Shown here piece by piece: positions 1-7,525 of a stretch of 37,758 bases of DNA. The stretch comes from Acinetobacter brisouisimilis (lineage in GTDB: Bacteria > Pseudomonadota > Gammaproteobacteria > Pseudomonadales > Moraxellaceae), in NCBI RefSeq assembly GCF_000368265.1, contig NZ_KB851217.1:3724-41481 (forward strand). Reading direction: 5' to 3'. Every line of letters starts with the position of its first letter. The first letter of the stretch is position 1. Made by a program: the position numbers and the translations under genes. Below the pieces are notes generated by a model. That model saw only the letters and a list, made by a program, of their open reading frames with translations, did not search any database and was not told the DNA's origin.

Positions 1-2
1 TA

Positions 3-463
3 TGATACAGATCATGATGAAATCAATACGTTATTGCTGATGATCAATGTTCAGCCATGATGTGCATATATGGACAGATTCCTGACAAAACTTAAGATTC
101 ATAACTTATATAACTCACATAAGTTAAATAACTTTATAACTTATAAATCAATCGTTAATTTATCTGTGATACGGATCATAATGAAATCAATACGTTATTG
201 CTGATGATCAATGTTCATCCATGATATGCATATATGGACAGATTCCTGACAACATCTAAGATTTACAACTTAAGTAACTTGCGTAAGTTAAGTAACTTTA
301 TAACTTATTAGCCAATCATTAATTTATTCATGATACAGATCATAATGAAATCAATATGTTATTTCTGATAGCCAATGCTCAGCCATGATATGCATATATG
401 GACAGATTCCTGACAAAACTTAAAAATTTTAACTTAGGTAACTTTCATAAGTTAAATAACTTT
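3..463. repeat. Tandem direct repeat, 164-bp unit, about 2.8 copies
   Basis: Three closely similar units begin at 3, 167 and 331, so the period is exactly 164 bp both times; the third breaks off near 463. Every unit opens with TGATACRGATCAT, carries a shared ATGCATATATGGACAGATTCC block, and ends in an AACTTA-rich stretch. In copy 2 that stretch contains a 6-bp inverted repeat (TAACTT, 4-nt loop, AAGTTA). No reading frame runs through the units. The array starts at the window edge, so further copies may lie outside. It precedes the bd-oxidase operon by about 700 bp; no role can be assigned. Confidence 0.9.
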
Positions 464-1149
464 GTCGTATAGAAAATTCAGAATTTAACCTTATGTGCCG
501 CTTGATCTAGATTCAGCTAACTAGGGATTGCGAAAATGTATATGGAAATAGCGATAGAAATAGGTTTTATGTGGTTTAAAAACTCAACTGAATCAGATTC
601 ATATCAATTTATCTCAAACATGAAGACACATTAGAAGTATAGCGTTATTTTAAACATGCGAATTGTTCATGGAACATCACAGCTTCCATATATGTTCCTA
701 TGAATAAATAGATAAATAAGTCTAAACCTATAATCAAATACTAAGTTTTCAAAGTATGTGTTTTTAGATTGAATGAAAAATAGTCAATTTGGTTGCTGCT
801 TTTTTGATTGATGGATCTATTTTATAAAGTAGTGAATCGATCTTGTTTATATTTCATATGTTTCGATTGCAATGTTTCATTATGTTCATTGAAACAATTT
901 TGTAATAATTATTTTTCATAAATTTATATTTCTTATTTATTAGTTATTGATATTTATATAAATAAAAATTATTTCTGATTTGGCATCAAATTTGCCTTAA
1001 CGCTAAAGCAACGTTTGCTTCTGTCAGGAAATTTTGATGTCAATTTTAGATTTTTCTGTGTAATTTTCTGACCTAAGCCAACTGTATGTTTAAGACGATG
1101 AACATTTATTTTGAACAAAACTTTTAAATTGTATGAAGAAGGTGAATAA
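464..1149. other. AT-rich non-coding leader upstream of the bd oxidase operon
   Basis: No credible gene is seen here. The stretch is very AT-rich and must hold the promoter of the oxidase operon, but no convincing -35/-10 pair or full FNR/ArcA site could be picked by eye. A small perfect hairpin (AAGCAA, CGT loop, TTGCTT) lies at 1006-1020, and the segment 1080-1149 ends in a GAAGAAGGTG ribosome-binding site for the leader ORF. Confidence 0.6.
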
Positions 1150-1212
1150 ATGACGATGTCTGGCTGGCTGGTGATGCAAGAATTCGTTCACCAAGAAGAG
1201 GTCAATCAATGA
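1150..1212 (+). CDS. 20-residue leader ORF overlapping the oxidase start
   Basis: A short frame (MTMSGWLVMQEFVHQEEVNQ) has a good Shine-Dalgarno (GAAGAAGGTG, ending 6 nt before its ATG). Its stop codon overlaps the cioA/cydA start in an ATGA arrangement. It resembles no family I recognise and has no clear membrane segment. The overlap suggests translational coupling or a regulatory upstream ORF, although the oxidase gene also has its own GAAGAGGT site inside this ORF. It could be chance; conservation in related genomes would decide. Confidence 0.4.
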   Translation: MTMSGWLVMQEFVHQEEVNQ

Positions 1213-2645
1213 GCCTCGGATTAACAGCGTTTGAACTGGCGCGTATTCAGTTTGCGTTTACGGTCTCTTTCCATATTATTTTTCCTGCCACTTCGATTGG
1301 ATTAGCCTGTTTTCTAGCCGTACTGGAAGGGCGCTGGTTAAAAACGCGTGATCCTGTGTATCGGGATTTATTTAAGTACTGGATCAAAATTTTTGCTGTA
1401 GCTTTTGGCATGGGGGTAGTCTCAGGTGTAGTTATGAGCTATCAGTTCGGCACCAACTGGGCTGAGTTCTCACGTATTGCTGGTGGTATCACAGGCCCTC
1501 TATTGAGTTATGAAGTGCTTTCTGCATTTTTCCTTGAAGCAGGCTTCCTTGGCATCATGATGTTTGGTTGGGGACGAGTTGGTGAACGCGCTCATTTTTT
1601 TGCCACGTTGATGGTCGCTATAGGAACATGTATTTCCATGTTCTGGATTTTGTCTTCCAATAGCTGGATGCAAACTCCGCAAGGATTTGCGATTGAAAAT
1701 GGGGTGATTGTACCGAAAGATTGGCTTGCAATCGTTTTTAACCCATCTTTCCCTTACCGCTTTGCACATATGGCCGTGGCTGCATTTTTAGTATCAGCAC
1801 TGGTTGTTGCAGGAACCTCTGCATGGCATTTACTCAGAGGGCGTCGGGACGTTTTGGTTAAACGCTCATTTTCCATGGCGTTATGGATGATTTTATTTGC
1901 TGCGCCAGCTCAGGTTTTGGTCGGTGATCAACATGGTTTAAACACATTACATCATCAACCCGCCAAACTGGCAGCGATAGAAGGACACTGGGAAACCAAT
2001 CATCATGAATCTATGCCACTGTATGTGTTTGGTATTCCGAACATGCAAACTGAACACACAGATTATGCAGTGGGCATTCCCTATTTAGGTAGCCTGATTC
2101 TGACCCATGAACTCAATGGTGAAGTTAAAGGTCTTAAAGATTTCACTCCTGAGGATCGCCCCAATTCAACGGTATTGTTTTGGAGTTTCCGTTTGATGGT
2201 GAGCCTAGGCATGTTAATGCTACTGCTTGCGCTGTCTGGTTTACTGCTGCGCAAGGGCAACAAGTTGTACGAAACATCGTGGTTGCATAAATTTGCCATC
2301 ATTATGGGGCCAACGGGTTATATCGCACTGCTTGCTGGGTGGTTTACCACTGAAATGGGGCGTCAGCCATGGGTCGTCTATGGCATTTTACGTACCAAAG
2401 ATGCGCTATCGGGTGTGCCTGCGAGTCAGGTCGGTTTTACTTTAATTTTATTTGTGCTGGTCTATACCCTAGTGTTCGGTACAGGTGTGTACTACATCTT
2501 CAAACTCATGCACAAAGGCCCTCAGTTTATCTATGCCCAACCTGAAGAAATTGCAGGTGTTGGGCATTTTAAAACCCCAATGCGTCCACTAAGTGCAGTT
2601 GATGAAAGCATTGATCAACCAACTCAGGAGCAGAAGCATGATTGA
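1209..2645 (+). CDS. cydA: Cytochrome bd-type (CioA-like) quinol oxidase subunit I
   Basis: This is subunit I of a cytochrome bd oxidase, an inner-membrane enzyme that oxidises quinol and reduces oxygen to water without pumping protons. The 478 residues show His22 in an FHIIFP context (equivalent to the His19 heme ligand of E. coli CydA), the glutamate-rich EVLSAFFLEAGF helix, the GDQHG...QPAKLAAIEG quinol-site region around 240-258 and an EMGRQPW motif. The length and short loop after the QPAK motif fit the short-Q-loop, cyanide-insensitive CioA branch rather than E. coli CydA (522 aa). The start ATG at 1209 has GAAGAGGT about 6 nt upstream. It overlaps the leader ORF by 4 nt and subunit II by 8 nt, so it is clearly an operon. 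Family identity is very secure; the Cio versus Cyd label is inference. Confidence 0.96.
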   Translation: MSLGLTAFELARIQFAFTVSFHIIFPATSIGLACFLAVLEGRWLKTRDPVYRDLFKYWIKIFAVAFGMGVVSGVVMSYQFGTNWAEFSRIAGGITGPLLSYEVLSAFFLEAGFLGIMMFGWGRVGERAHFFATLMVAIGTCISMFWILSSNSWMQTPQGFAIENGVIVPKDWLAIVFNPSFPYRFAHMAVAAFLVSALVVAGTSAWHLLRGRRDVLVKRSFSMALWMILFAAPAQVLVGDQHGLNTLHHQPAKLAAIEGHWETNHHESMPLYVFGIPNMQTEHTDYAVGIPYLGSLILTHELNGEVKGLKDFTPEDRPNSTVLFWSFRLMVSLGMLMLLLALSGLLLRKGNKLYETSWLHKFAIIMGPTGYIALLAGWFTTEMGRQPWVVYGILRTKDALSGVPASQVGFTLILFVLVYTLVFGTGVYYIFKLMHKGPQFIYAQPEEIAGVGHFKTPMRPLSAVDESIDQPTQEQKHD

Positions 2646-3642
2646 TTTATCTATCATTTGGGCAGTAATTATTGCACTCGGTGTGTTGATTTATGTCGTA
2701 CTAGATGGCTTTGATTTAGGGATTGGTATTTTATTTCCCTTTATCAAAGATCAGCAAAAACGTGATGTGATGATGAACACGGTTGCTCCTGTTTGGGATG
2801 GTAATGAAACATGGATGGTTCTTGGGGGAGCAGGGCTGTTTGCAGCCTTTCCTATGGTATATGCCACTGTACTTTCAGCGCTGTATTTACCGATAGTCAT
2901 GATGTTGATTGCTCTGATTTTTCGTGGTGTAGCATTCGAATTTCGTTTTAAAGCACAGCGTTCGAAACACCTTTGGGATGCAGCATTTATCTGGGGTTCA
3001 ACCCTTGCCAGCTTTTTTCAGGGGATTTTGCTAGGGGCTTATATTCAGGGCATTCATACACAACATGGTATTTTTTTTGGTGGAAGTTGGGACTGGTTAA
3101 CGCCTTTTTCTGTTTTCACAGGCATCAGTGTGGTGGTGATGTATGCAGCATTGGGCTGTGCGTGGCTGATCTTTAAAACTGAGCATGATTTACAGCACAG
3201 TATGTATCGTTTAATGCCCAAGTTTGTGCTGGCACTGCTGGTGATTTTTGCAGGGGTGAGTTTGTATACGCCATATTCGCAACCAGCGATTGCAGCGCGC
3301 TGGTTAAATCCGGCGCAACTGATGTATTTCAGCCCTGTACCAGTTTTGGTGCTGCTGTTTAGCTTTTTAATTTGGAAAGCTTGTCATCAAAAACAGGAAT
3401 TTCGGCCCTTTATTTATACTCTTGTGCTGATGTTTCTGGCTTATACGGGTTTCTTGATTAGCTTGTGGCCAAACATCATTCCACCATCAGTCACAATCTG
3501 GCAAGCCGCAGCGCCAGCCAATAGTCAGTTGTTTGCTCTGATTGGGGCCTTGTTACTCATTCCGATCATTCTAATTTATACCATCATGGCGTACTGGGTA
3601 TTTCGTGACAAAGTCCGTGTGGGTGATGAAGGTTATCATTAG
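2638..3642 (+). CDS. cydB: Cytochrome bd-type (CioB-like) quinol oxidase subunit II
   Basis: This is subunit II of the bd oxidase, which pairs with subunit I in the inner membrane. It is a 335-residue polytopic protein opening with MIDLSIIWAVIIALGVLIY, followed by the family motif DGFDLGIG and the conserved NTVAPVWDGNETW segment. The frame is open further upstream (2593), but ATG 2638 is chosen because AGGAG lies at 2626-2630 with 7-nt spacing and the protein then starts exactly where CydB homologues do. It overlaps the end of subunit I by 8 nt, which indicates coupled translation. Length is normal for the family and nothing appears broken. It is followed after 12 nt by a small membrane protein gene. 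Confidence 0.96.
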   Translation: MIDLSIIWAVIIALGVLIYVVLDGFDLGIGILFPFIKDQQKRDVMMNTVAPVWDGNETWMVLGGAGLFAAFPMVYATVLSALYLPIVMMLIALIFRGVAFEFRFKAQRSKHLWDAAFIWGSTLASFFQGILLGAYIQGIHTQHGIFFGGSWDWLTPFSVFTGISVVVMYAALGCAWLIFKTEHDLQHSMYRLMPKFVLALLVIFAGVSLYTPYSQPAIAARWLNPAQLMYFSPVPVLVLLFSFLIWKACHQKQEFRPFIYTLVLMFLAYTGFLISLWPNIIPPSVTIWQAAAPANSQLFALIGALLLIPIILIYTIMAYWVFRDKVRVGDEGYH

Positions 3643-3654
3643 GATGCATGTGAT

Positions 3655-3762
3655 ATGAAAAAATCTGAAATGCAATGGTTTATAGGGCTATGGTTATTGG
3701 GTTTTTTAGCTTTAGGTATAATTGCTGCTATTTTTAGAGGATTATTATTTCTGGCTTATTAA
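3655..3762 (+). CDS. DUF2474-like small bd-oxidase-associated membrane protein
   Basis: This 35-residue protein (MKKSEMQWFIGLWLLGFLAL then a short tail) has one hydrophobic helix covering about residues 8-33, with a Trp-rich start and an Arg near the C-end of the helix. Small single-helix proteins of the DUF2474 type are commonly encoded directly after CioAB and act, like CydX or CydS, as accessory subunits of bd oxidases. The match here rests on size, hydrophobic pattern and position 12 nt after subunit II, not on a database hit. The ribosome-binding site is weak (AGGATG). It is too short for routine gene callers and easily missed. Confidence 0.7.
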   Translation: MKKSEMQWFIGLWLLGFLALGIIAAIFRGLLFLAY

Positions 3763-3843
3763 TAAAATTTCTTTCGTAACCCCCATTTTATTTATTTCTA
3801 TAGGAAAAATAAAATGGGTATAAATATTTGGAAAAGAGATCTA
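3763..3843. repeat. Interspersed palindromic repeat, short form, degenerate copy
   Basis: About 81 bp begin TAAAATTTCTTTCGTAA and end near GGAAAAGAGATCTA, matching the termini of the better copies at 5491-5568 and 23368-23445. Inside is a 12-bp perfect stem, CCCATTTTATTT (3782-3793) with AAATAAAATGGG (3807-3818). It sits just after the oxidase operon and could also act as its 3' hairpin, but no U-tract follows the stem. Confidence 0.6.
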
Positions 3844-3954
3844 AGCGAAATAAATGAATTTTATAATGCGCTGAATATAAGTAAATTCGTTTGCTTATAT
3901 TCAAAATTTTTGATTTTAATATAGATAAATAAAATAGATTAATTGTGGGGTGGT

Positions 3955-4200
3955 ATGTTATTAATAGCACAGCAACATCGATTTAATTATTCAAATCTTT
4001 CAGATATTCAACCTAAAGATATTGTTTTTGCACGCAAGCGCTCAAAAATATCCCAAAATGAATTAGCGGGTATTTTAGGTATATCGGTTAGAACATTAGA
4101 AAGTTGGGAAAGAGGGCATCGAAAACCCTCGCGTGCAGCACAGTCTTTACTCAGATTGTTTATTCGTGCGCCTAATTTATTGGTGACTTATTTAACCTGA
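3955..4200 (+). CDS. Orphan XRE/HTH antitoxin-like regulator (HigA2/NadS type)
   Basis: This 81-residue DNA-binding protein has an HTH_3-type domain at about residues 24-66: IVFARKRSKISQNELAGILG, then VRTLESWERGHRKPS and a leucine-rich RAAQSLLRLF helix. That arrangement is typical of HigA2/NadS-type antitoxins (the 'L-W-E-x-G-x-R-x-P' signature). The frame is open to a TTG at 3943, but ATG 3955 after a GGGG-rich site fits better. Such antitoxins usually follow a HigB-like toxin, yet nothing coding lies between the repeat at 3843 and this gene, and the next gene is convergent. It is therefore either an orphan regulator or the survivor of a decayed toxin-antitoxin pair. Confidence 0.8.
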   Translation: MLLIAQQHRFNYSNLSDIQPKDIVFARKRSKISQNELAGILGISVRTLESWERGHRKPSRAAQSLLRLFIRAPNLLVTYLT

Positions 4201-4205
4201 AAACA

Positions 4206-4240
4206 AAAAAACAAATCACCTTGAGGTGATTTGTTTTTAT
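4206..4240. terminator. Bidirectional intrinsic terminator
   Basis: A strong hairpin (ACAAATCACC, TTGA, GGTGATTTGT) is flanked by an A-run on the left and a T-run on the right. It lies exactly between the convergent HTH gene (ends 4200) and the AhpD-like gene (ends 4247), so it can stop transcription from both sides. Confidence 0.92.
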
Positions 4241-4246
4241 TTTAAG

Positions 4247-4588
4247 TTATTGATTTTTAGTGAATTCATCAAAAGCTTCAATCGCATTTGCCGCATACAT
4301 AAGAGAAGGGCCCCCTCCCATATAAACTGCCACAGATAGGACTTCATTTAGCTCTTCTAAGGTCATACCCATTTTCACAAGGCTGCGAGTATGAAAGCCA
4401 ATACATCCATCACAGCGATTGGCAACCCCAATTGCAAGCGCAATTAATTCTTTGGTTTTTGCATCGATGATGCCTTCTTTCATGCTGCTTTGTGCTAATG
4501 CATTGAAATTCTTCATTGTTTCTGGAGAATTTTGGCGAATGGTTTTAATGTTATTGGAAATATTGTGCGTAAGTTCAGTAAATTTCAT
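4247..4588 (-). CDS. Carboxymuconolactone decarboxylase / AhpD-like protein
   Basis: This 113-residue protein is of the CMD/AhpD-like family of small all-helical oligomers. Residues 50-70 carry the redox signature CDGCIGFH (C59-x-x-C62-x-x-x-H66), which in AhpD forms the thiol pair and proton relay used in peroxide defence. The rest (EELNEVLSVAVYMGGGPSLM) matches the conserved C-terminal helix of the family. The frame is open further upstream, but ATG 4588 is preferred because it matches the family N-terminus, follows a CGGAAAT site and leaves a 16-nt gap after the upstream rhodanese gene. Together they form a two-gene operon; a role in thiol or reactive-sulfur chemistry is likely but the substrate is unknown. 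Confidence 0.88.
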   Translation of the reverse strand: MKFTELTHNISNNIKTIRQNSPETMKNFNALAQSSMKEGIIDAKTKELIALAIGVANRCDGCIGFHTRSLVKMGMTLEELNEVLSVAVYMGGGPSLMYAANAIEAFDEFTKNQ

Positions 4589-4604
4589 GATGATTTCCGT
4601 TTGG

Positions 4605-5000
4605 TTATTGAACGATTGGGAAATTGGCGTCTTGCCACGCTTGCATGCCGCCTTCGATAGAGAAAACGTGTGGAAAGCCCATATTTTGCAGAGAAAGCGC
4701 AGCAAGTGCCGAGCGACCGCCTGAGCGACAAATCAAGTAAATCTCATGCTGAGATAAAGCTTCCAGAGCGACTAAGGTGTCACAGTGCTGTAAAACAGAA
4801 GGGTGTTGGTGAATACGCATTTCTAAAACACCACGAGGCATATTTACCGCATGTTCAATATAACCTGATTGATATTCATCAGGTTCGCGGATATCAATTA
4901 AGATAATATGGGGATTACTGGCTTTTGATTTTAAATCTTGGATTGATATTTCCTTGATTTTAGATTTTGCCTCATCTACCAATTGGTTTGAAGTTTTCAT
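4605..5000 (-). CDS. Single-domain rhodanese-like sulfurtransferase
   Basis: This 131-residue protein has one rhodanese domain (about residues 17-128). The N-terminal CDC25-type DIREPDEYQSGYIEHAVNMP motif and the active-site loop LICRSGGRSA with the persulfide-forming Cys91 are both intact; the domain ends with EGGMQAWQ. There is no signal peptide, so it should be cytoplasmic. The start ATG at 5000 is preferred over one 24 nt upstream because AAGGTGGAG sits directly before it. It is the first gene of a minus-strand pair with the AhpD-like gene. It likely moves sulfane sulfur to a thiol acceptor; the physiological partner is not evident. Confidence 0.9.
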   Translation of the reverse strand: MKTSNQLVDEAKSKIKEISIQDLKSKASNPHIILIDIREPDEYQSGYIEHAVNMPRGVLEMRIHQHPSVLQHCDTLVALEALSQHEIYLICRSGGRSALAALSLQNMGFPHVFSIEGGMQAWQDANFPIVQ

Positions 5001-5097
5001 TTCCACTCCACCTTTAAATATCATTGTTGATTATTTAAACTAAATTATAGAGATAAATATAGCAGGATGAAAGATTATTTTTAATTTAAATTTTATT

Positions 5098-5203
5098 TAA
5101 ATTGTTTCATGGTTTTATTTTATCGATTTTGCACTTTATGACTATATACATCAACTTTACTCAGGAAAAAATAAACTGGATATAAAAATGTGAAAGAAGT
5201 TTA
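5098..5203. repeat. Interspersed palindromic repeat, long form
   Basis: The element runs from TAAATTGTTTCATGG to GTGAAAGAAGTTTA (terminal inverted repeats with mismatches). Its centre (ACATCAACTTTACTCAGGAA then AAAATAAAC) aligns with the centres of the copies at 14665-14774 and 18770-18874. It sits upstream of the rhodanese gene in a spacer of about 620 bp (5001-5624) that otherwise holds a reverse-strand terminator and the short-form repeat, with no gene. Confidence 0.6.
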
Positions 5204-5343
5204 TTACACGAGGTTTTTTGCTTATGGTTATGGGCTGTTTTGTGAATAAATGTGGTGGTATGACTCAGTTTAGTATTGGAAATTATTTTCCCCTATGACT
5301 GGAGACAAGCTAAGGATATTGGGAGCAGTCTAAGCCAAGTCAT

Positions 5344-5365
5344 AAAAAAACCGACATTCTGTCGG
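5344..5365 (-). terminator. Intrinsic terminator, minus strand
   Basis: Read on the minus strand this is CCGACA-GAA-TGTCGG followed directly by seven T. It lies about 260 bp beyond the last gene of the GTPase/Roadblock cassette and would end minus-strand transcripts coming from it. Confidence 0.75.
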
Positions 5366-5490
5366 GGTTCTTGTATTGGTTTACTCTGTATGGCTTCTCT
5401 CATATTGTAGTGTCTTGGTGCATATGCATACTTTTATTTGAAGCGCTTGAGAGCAAGTCTTTCTAAATTAAAAAAAGTCATCATATGGAA

Positions 5491-5568
5491 TAGACCTCTT
5501 TCATAACTTACACTCTCTTTATCTTTTTCCCATAGGGAGAAATAAAAGGGACTTATGAAAGAAGTCTA
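5491..5568. repeat. Interspersed palindromic repeat, short form, well-preserved copy
   Basis: This is a 78-bp element with 16-bp terminal inverted repeats: TAGACCTCTTTCATAA at the left and TTATGAAAGAAGTCTA at the right (15 of 16 pair). An inner CCCATAGGG palindrome lies at the centre. The copy at 23368-23445 has the same length and the same right end. Confidence 0.85.
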
Positions 5569-5624
5569 ATACCTAGATCAAGCAGACATGCTTAGATAAC
5601 GTTGTTTTGAATACAAAATTAAGA

Positions 5625-5981
5625 TTAAGAAAAGTCCAATTCCTTTTCAAACGCTTTTAGTTCAAAGCGAGCCATCGCTAAATTTGATTTTTGACGATCT
5701 AAAACAAGATATAGAAATAAGTTATCATTGCTTTCAAGAGGACGAATCAAATGATATTGCTTACCTAGAGTAATTAAAATATCTTCAATATTATCATTTA
5801 ATTGAAGTGCTTTTACTACTTTACGTTTTGAGCGTATAACTTCTGTATTGCCTGCCGCAGCAAGTTCTAAATCTATGCTGGTTCCTTGCGTGGCTAAAGC
5901 TAAACCACTTTCACTATCTACCAATGCTGCTGCAATAAAACCATCTATACTAGCTAGACTATCTAAAACAATACGACTCAT
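5625..5981 (-). CDS. Roadblock/LC7-family protein (second in cassette)
   Basis: This 118-residue protein has a Roadblock/LC7 fold across nearly its whole length: a helix ([20 protein letters not shown]), a strand-turn with [12 protein letters not shown], a helix, then [15 protein letters not shown] and a [20 protein letters not shown] strand-helix. Roadblock proteins dimerise and commonly act as regulators or GTPase-activating partners of Ras-like GTPases (MglB with MglA). It is the last gene of the four-gene minus-strand cassette, 46 nt after the 319-residue protein, with an AAGGT site about 10 nt from the ATG. It is not a close copy of the other Roadblock gene (7097-7522), so the two may act as different subunits. 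Direct action on the cassette GTPase is inference. Confidence 0.8.
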   Translation of the reverse strand: MSRIVLDSLASIDGFIAAALVDSESGLALATQGTSIDLELAAAGNTEVIRSKRKVVKALQLNDNIEDILITLGKQYHLIRPLESNDNLFLYLVLDRQKSNLAMARFELKAFEKELDFS

Positions 5982-6027
5982 TTTACTTTCTACCTTAAGT
6001 TAAGGGTTTCCCCATAAGAATATTGAT

Positions 6028-6987
6028 TTAAAGACCCAGTTTTTTACGCAATTTTTTGAAAAAACTGCGAACTTTAACCAACTGATTTTGATCAGTTGAT
6101 TCATTATTTCTCATGAATTTAGCCTCATCAGAAACAACATATGAACCCATTTTGAGCATATAGCTAGTCGCAACAAACCTTATGATTTGTTGTTCGGGAA
6201 TATTTAACTTATTGATTACCATTTGAATCTGAGCACCTTGGGCAAAACATGCCGCAATTTTTAATAGATTTCGACGCTCATCACCCTGTTCGAATTTTGG
6301 CCAAATCTCTAATTTAAAATATTGATTGGTCTGAACCTCTGGAAGTTGTATATCAGTAGAACGATATGCCACTTGCCACAACCAGCTGCGTAAATCTTGT
6401 GCGGGTTGAGTTTTGATGGTCTCTTGCACAAAGTGATTTGTGGTATAGGTCTGATTCAAGCTGTTGTCAAAAAAAATGGTGGGATGAGATGGGTTAACCC
6501 AGACGCGCTCTGTCATGGTGTCGACTAAAGCTAAGAATCCACGATAGTCGACTAACTGGATAAAACCATTTCTAGGCAATAAGCATTGATTAAATATGGT
6601 CGTGGTAGCGACAGGTTTTTCTACCGTTGCAGAGGGTAGAGTGAAGGCATAACCTGATGCGTAGTTAAAGAATTTCTCTTGTATCCATGCACGTAAATCT
6701 TCTAGCTGCGTTACAGGATAAGATAAAGTGTCATCAACAATCTTTCCCTGTTGTTCTGGAACTTTAATCAGACGTAGGTACTGTATATGAATCTGCGAGA
6801 GAATTTTTTGAATGATAGATGAAGCAAAAAACGCATCGTTAACCATCAAAAGGTCGATGTTTTTTTCAGAGATATTGACCCAACGTACTTCTACCCCATG
6901 CGGAATAGATAACAATATTGAGGTTTTAAACTGCTCAAGTACATGCGGACTAACACCAAACACAGCAATATGTAAAAATTTTTTCAT
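6028..6987 (-). CDS. Unknown 319-residue protein of the GTPase/Roadblock cassette
   Basis: I do not recognise a named family. Residues 1-110 look like an alpha/beta domain (FLHIAVFGVSPHVLEQFKTS as strand-helix, then NIDLLMVNDAFF and QYLRLIKVPE as further strands), reminiscent of a degenerate receiver-like fold without an obvious phospho-acceptor pocket. The middle is a beta-rich region. The C-terminal third has an EIWPKF motif, then a helix RRNLLKIAACFAQGAQIQMV and a winged-helix-like segment (LNIPEQQIIRFVATSYMLKM), a layout seen in some regulators that adjoin GTPase/Roadblock genes. A basic tail ends in KKLRKKLGL. No membrane segment or signal is present. It sits between the two Roadblock genes (109-nt and 46-nt gaps). 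An adaptor or effector role is only inferred. Confidence 0.75.
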   Translation of the reverse strand: MKKFLHIAVFGVSPHVLEQFKTSILLSIPHGVEVRWVNISEKNIDLLMVNDAFFASSIIQKILSQIHIQYLRLIKVPEQQGKIVDDTLSYPVTQLEDLRAWIQEKFFNYASGYAFTLPSATVEKPVATTTIFNQCLLPRNGFIQLVDYRGFLALVDTMTERVWVNPSHPTIFFDNSLNQTYTTNHFVQETIKTQPAQDLRSWLWQVAYRSTDIQLPEVQTNQYFKLEIWPKFEQGDERRNLLKIAACFAQGAQIQMVINKLNIPEQQIIRFVATSYMLKMGSYVVSDEAKFMRNNESTDQNQLVKVRSFFKKLRKKLGL

Positions 6988-7096
6988 TTTCTAACCGTAT
7001 TAAGCTATGTATCATTGCGATAGGTCATTAAATTCATTTAAATACAGTGAATTACATGAAGATTAACTGTGGCGTATTTTTCATATATGCAATCAT

Positions 7097-7522
7097 CTAT
7101 ATAGGGATTTGAGCTAAAGATTCGGAAGTTTTTTTGATTGCATACAGCATTTGCCCCATGAGAATATCAGGTGAGCCTACCGCTATAATCAGCATAGGAT
7201 AGTGTGCATGTTCTACACCTGTTAAAACCACATGCCCATTTTCCGCATTCAGTGAAAGAGTCTTACAGCCTGTTAAGTTGATTTCTGAAATGAAGGCGGA
7301 CACCATAGCCAGAATCGAGCTAGAGACAGCAGCAATTTTTCCAGTATTTTCCAACTTTTTTTTACTCGCCAAAGCTAATTCAAAACCATCCGAAGAACAC
7401 AGCATGACAAACTCAAGACCGCTCACATTATTTAAGAATTCATGAATTTGCATACGGCCAGTTTCAATCAATGCTTGAGGAATCTGGCGTGAAAGAGTAT
7501 TGGTATTCACTTGCGGGCCCAT
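7097..7522 (-). CDS. Roadblock/LC7-family protein (first, adjacent to GTPase)
   Basis: This 141-residue Roadblock/LC7 protein has the domain from about residue 25 to 135: helix GRMQIHEFLNNVSGLEFVML, strand CSSDGFELALAS, a long helix (KIAAVSSSILAMVSAFISEI), strand pair LSLNAENGHVVLTGVEHAHY, then PMLIIAVGSPDILMGQMLYA. The GFELA and ILAMVS...I positions match MglB-type Roadblock proteins. It starts 3 nt after the GTPase stop codon, so the two are almost certainly co-translated; the AAAGG immediately before its ATG is too close to be an ordinary ribosome-binding site, which supports coupling. It most likely binds the GTPase next door as regulator or GAP. Confidence 0.87.
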   Translation of the reverse strand: MGPQVNTNTLSRQIPQALIETGRMQIHEFLNNVSGLEFVMLCSSDGFELALASKKKLENTGKIAAVSSSILAMVSAFISEINLTGCKTLSLNAENGHVVLTGVEHAHYPMLIIAVGSPDILMGQMLYAIKKTSESLAQIPI

Positions 7523-7525
7523 CCT

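Noticed and set aside
464..1149. FNR/ArcA site in front of the bd oxidase
   Set aside because: TTGAT-like half-sites occur (for example near 805), but no full TTGAT-N4-ATCAA palindrome was seen; such half-sites are expected in AT-rich DNA.
2593..2637. Upstream extension of cydB from 2593
   Set aside because: It would overlap cydA by 53 nt and add 15 residues with no family match; ATG 2638 has AGGAG at proper spacing and the family N-terminus.
5224..5298. 24-codon plus-strand frame from ATG 5224
   Set aside because: It is short, has no convincing ribosome-binding site or family resemblance, and lies in a repeat-rich spacer.
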